Shown here: one piece after another, positions 63,060 to 64,000 of the stretch
Layout of the letters: each line of letters begins with the position of its first letter
Numbering within the stretch: the first letter of the stretch is position 1
NCBI RefSeq assembly: GCF_004005475.1
Contig: NZ_RZTZ01000001.1
Location: forward strand, 62,001-126,000
DNA from: Niallia taxi
GTDB taxonomy: Bacteria; Bacillota; Bacilli; Bacillales; Cytobacillaceae
Reading direction: 5' to 3'
DNA: 64,000 nucleotides
The notes under the pieces: generated by a model
Told to the model about the DNA's origin: nothing
Seen by the model: only the letters and a program-made list of their open reading frames with translations
Databases searched by the model: none
Made by a program: the position numbers and the translations under genes

Positions 63060-64000
63060 TTACTTCTCCCCCTTTTTACTTTTATTTTTGCTCAATTTCT
63101 CTAAGAAGATACGAATCATATAGTTAGCTGCCACAAAGAATACGATTAATGCGATGATAATATCAACCATCTCATTTGGCACACCAGCTTCTAGAGGCAT
63201 ATTTAACGCGCCGACTTTCAAAAAGCCGAATAAAGCGGCTGCAAATACGATTCCAAGAGGTCCATTTGCACCAAGAAGAGCTACGGCGATTCCATCAAAA
63301 CCTACCCCTGTAAATCCAGCTTTATTGCTTACATATTCAAATGTTCCTAAGCCTTCCATTGTACCTGCAAGACCTGCAAACGCACCAGAAATCACCATGG
63401 AAAGAACAATATTTCTATTAACATTCATCCCTGCATATTGTGATGCGTTTTGGTTAAAGCCAACTGCTTTCAGTTCATAACCTTTAACTGTTTTCTCAAG
63501 GATAAGCCACATGATAAGTACACACGCAAGGGCAATCAAGATTCCCCAATGCAAACGGGAATAGTCTGTAATGCTGCTCAAGAAATCTGAGCGCAGGGAC
63601 GCAGATGCTGGAATATTTTCCGTGCGGTCTGCTTTATCTGTTAATACATTACGAATTAGGTAGTTAGATACATGTAATGCGATATAGTTCATCATAATAC
63701 TGACGATTACTTCATGCACACGGAAGCGGGCTTTTAAAAAGCCTGGCACAAATGCCCATAATGCACCTGCTGCCGCTCCTGCAAGGACTGCTAACGGCAA
63801 ATGAATGATCTTCGGCAAATCAAATGCGACACCTACCCAAACTGCTGCAAGCCAGCCGACAATTAATTGACCCTCTACCCCGATATTAAACAAGCCAGTG
63901 CGGAAAGCAAATGCTACCGCAAGTCCTGCAAGGATTAACGGAGTAATCTGACGCACTACTTCACCGACAAAGTATACTTCACCAAATGCTCCGTTCCATA
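63060..64000 (-). CDS. nupP: Nucleoside ABC transporter permease (NupP/YufP-like), 5' end cut off
   Basis: The frame stays open to the right edge: before the internal GTG at 63956 it reads WNGAFGEVYFVGEVV, so the protein is longer than the visible 313 residues. It has repeated membrane segments and the conserved FNIGVEGQLI motif of this permease family. It would pair with the nupQ product as the second half of the channel, with the ATPase and the BmpA-like binding protein expected farther right. Confidence 0.9.
   Translation of the reverse strand, partial: WNGAFGEVYFVGEVVRQITPLILAGLAVAFAFRTGLFNIGVEGQLIVGWLAAVWVGVAFDLPKIIHLPLAVLAGAAAGALWAFVPGFLKARFRVHEVIVSIMMNYIALHVSNYLIRNVLTDKADRTENIPASASLRSDFLSSITDYSRLHWGILIALACVLIMWLILEKTVKGYELKAVGFNQNASQYAGMNVNRNIVLSMVISGAFAGLAGTMEGLGTFEYVSNKAGFTGVGFDGIAVALLGANGPLGIVFAAALFGFLKVGALNMPLEAGVPNEMVDIIIALIVFFVAANYMIRIFLEKLSKNKSKKGEK

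Overview
The window is chromosomal DNA from an aerobic, endospore-forming member of the Bacillaceae (Bacillus sensu lato, perhaps a Niallia-like lineage). The right third carries the conserved core block rny-ymdB-spoVS-miaB-ymcA, recA-cinA-pgsA and ymfM-K-J-I-H-F, in nearly the order known from B. subtilis. The DNA is AT-rich, ribosome binding sites are strong AGGAGG types, and spore genes (spoVS, two GerAB-type germination permeases) are present. I found no phage, insertion sequence or CRISPR array. Most genes are on the minus strand.

Left part (1-18 kb). A sulfur-scavenging group comes first: the end of a sulfonate-type binding protein, a flavin monooxygenase of the NtaA/SnaA type, an SsuBC-type ABC transporter, a YezD-like protein and an FbpA-like small protein. 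A threonine synthase with a long leader follows, then small membrane proteins, a sulfotransferase-like protein, an orphan GerAB permease, a HAD phosphatase, a frameshifted HIT gene and a signal peptidase I. After these come a methyltransferase divergent from a LuxR-type regulator, a YgjP-type zinc peptidase with a DUF1456 gene, and a dihydrouridine synthase. An eleven-gene tRNA operon with a near-consensus promoter closes this part.

Middle part (18-44 kb) is accessory metabolism. It holds a two-gene GMC oxidoreductase unit, an AraC/EamA pair, several small enzymes, and a glycoside locus consisting of an AraC regulator, a GH1 beta-glucosidase, an MFS transporter and a GH78 alpha-L-rhamnosidase. 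The GH1 and MFS promoters share the same architecture, a 19-base direct repeat exactly 46 bases from a cre site, which suggests one regulator plus CcpA controlling both. Further on are a C45-type acyltransferase/hydrolase, a chemotaxis receptor with a sigma-D promoter, a DUF1593 lipoprotein, a second GerAB permease, a 6-phospho-beta-glucosidase with an RpiR regulator and twin palindromic operators, and a LysR/methyltransferase divergent pair with an obvious LysR-type box.

Right part (44-64 kb). A plus-strand operon of three small unrecognised proteins lies directly beyond ymcA, where B. subtilis has cotE. Then come ymcA, miaB, an M19 dipeptidase, spoVS, ymdB, rny, recA (with an SOS box), cinA, pgsA, the ymf genes, and the start of a nupPQ-type nucleoside ABC transporter cut by the right edge. 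The most interesting unexplained items are the three-gene small-protein operon, the duplicated promoter module of the glycoside locus, and a dispersed repeat family with at least two clear and one decayed copies.
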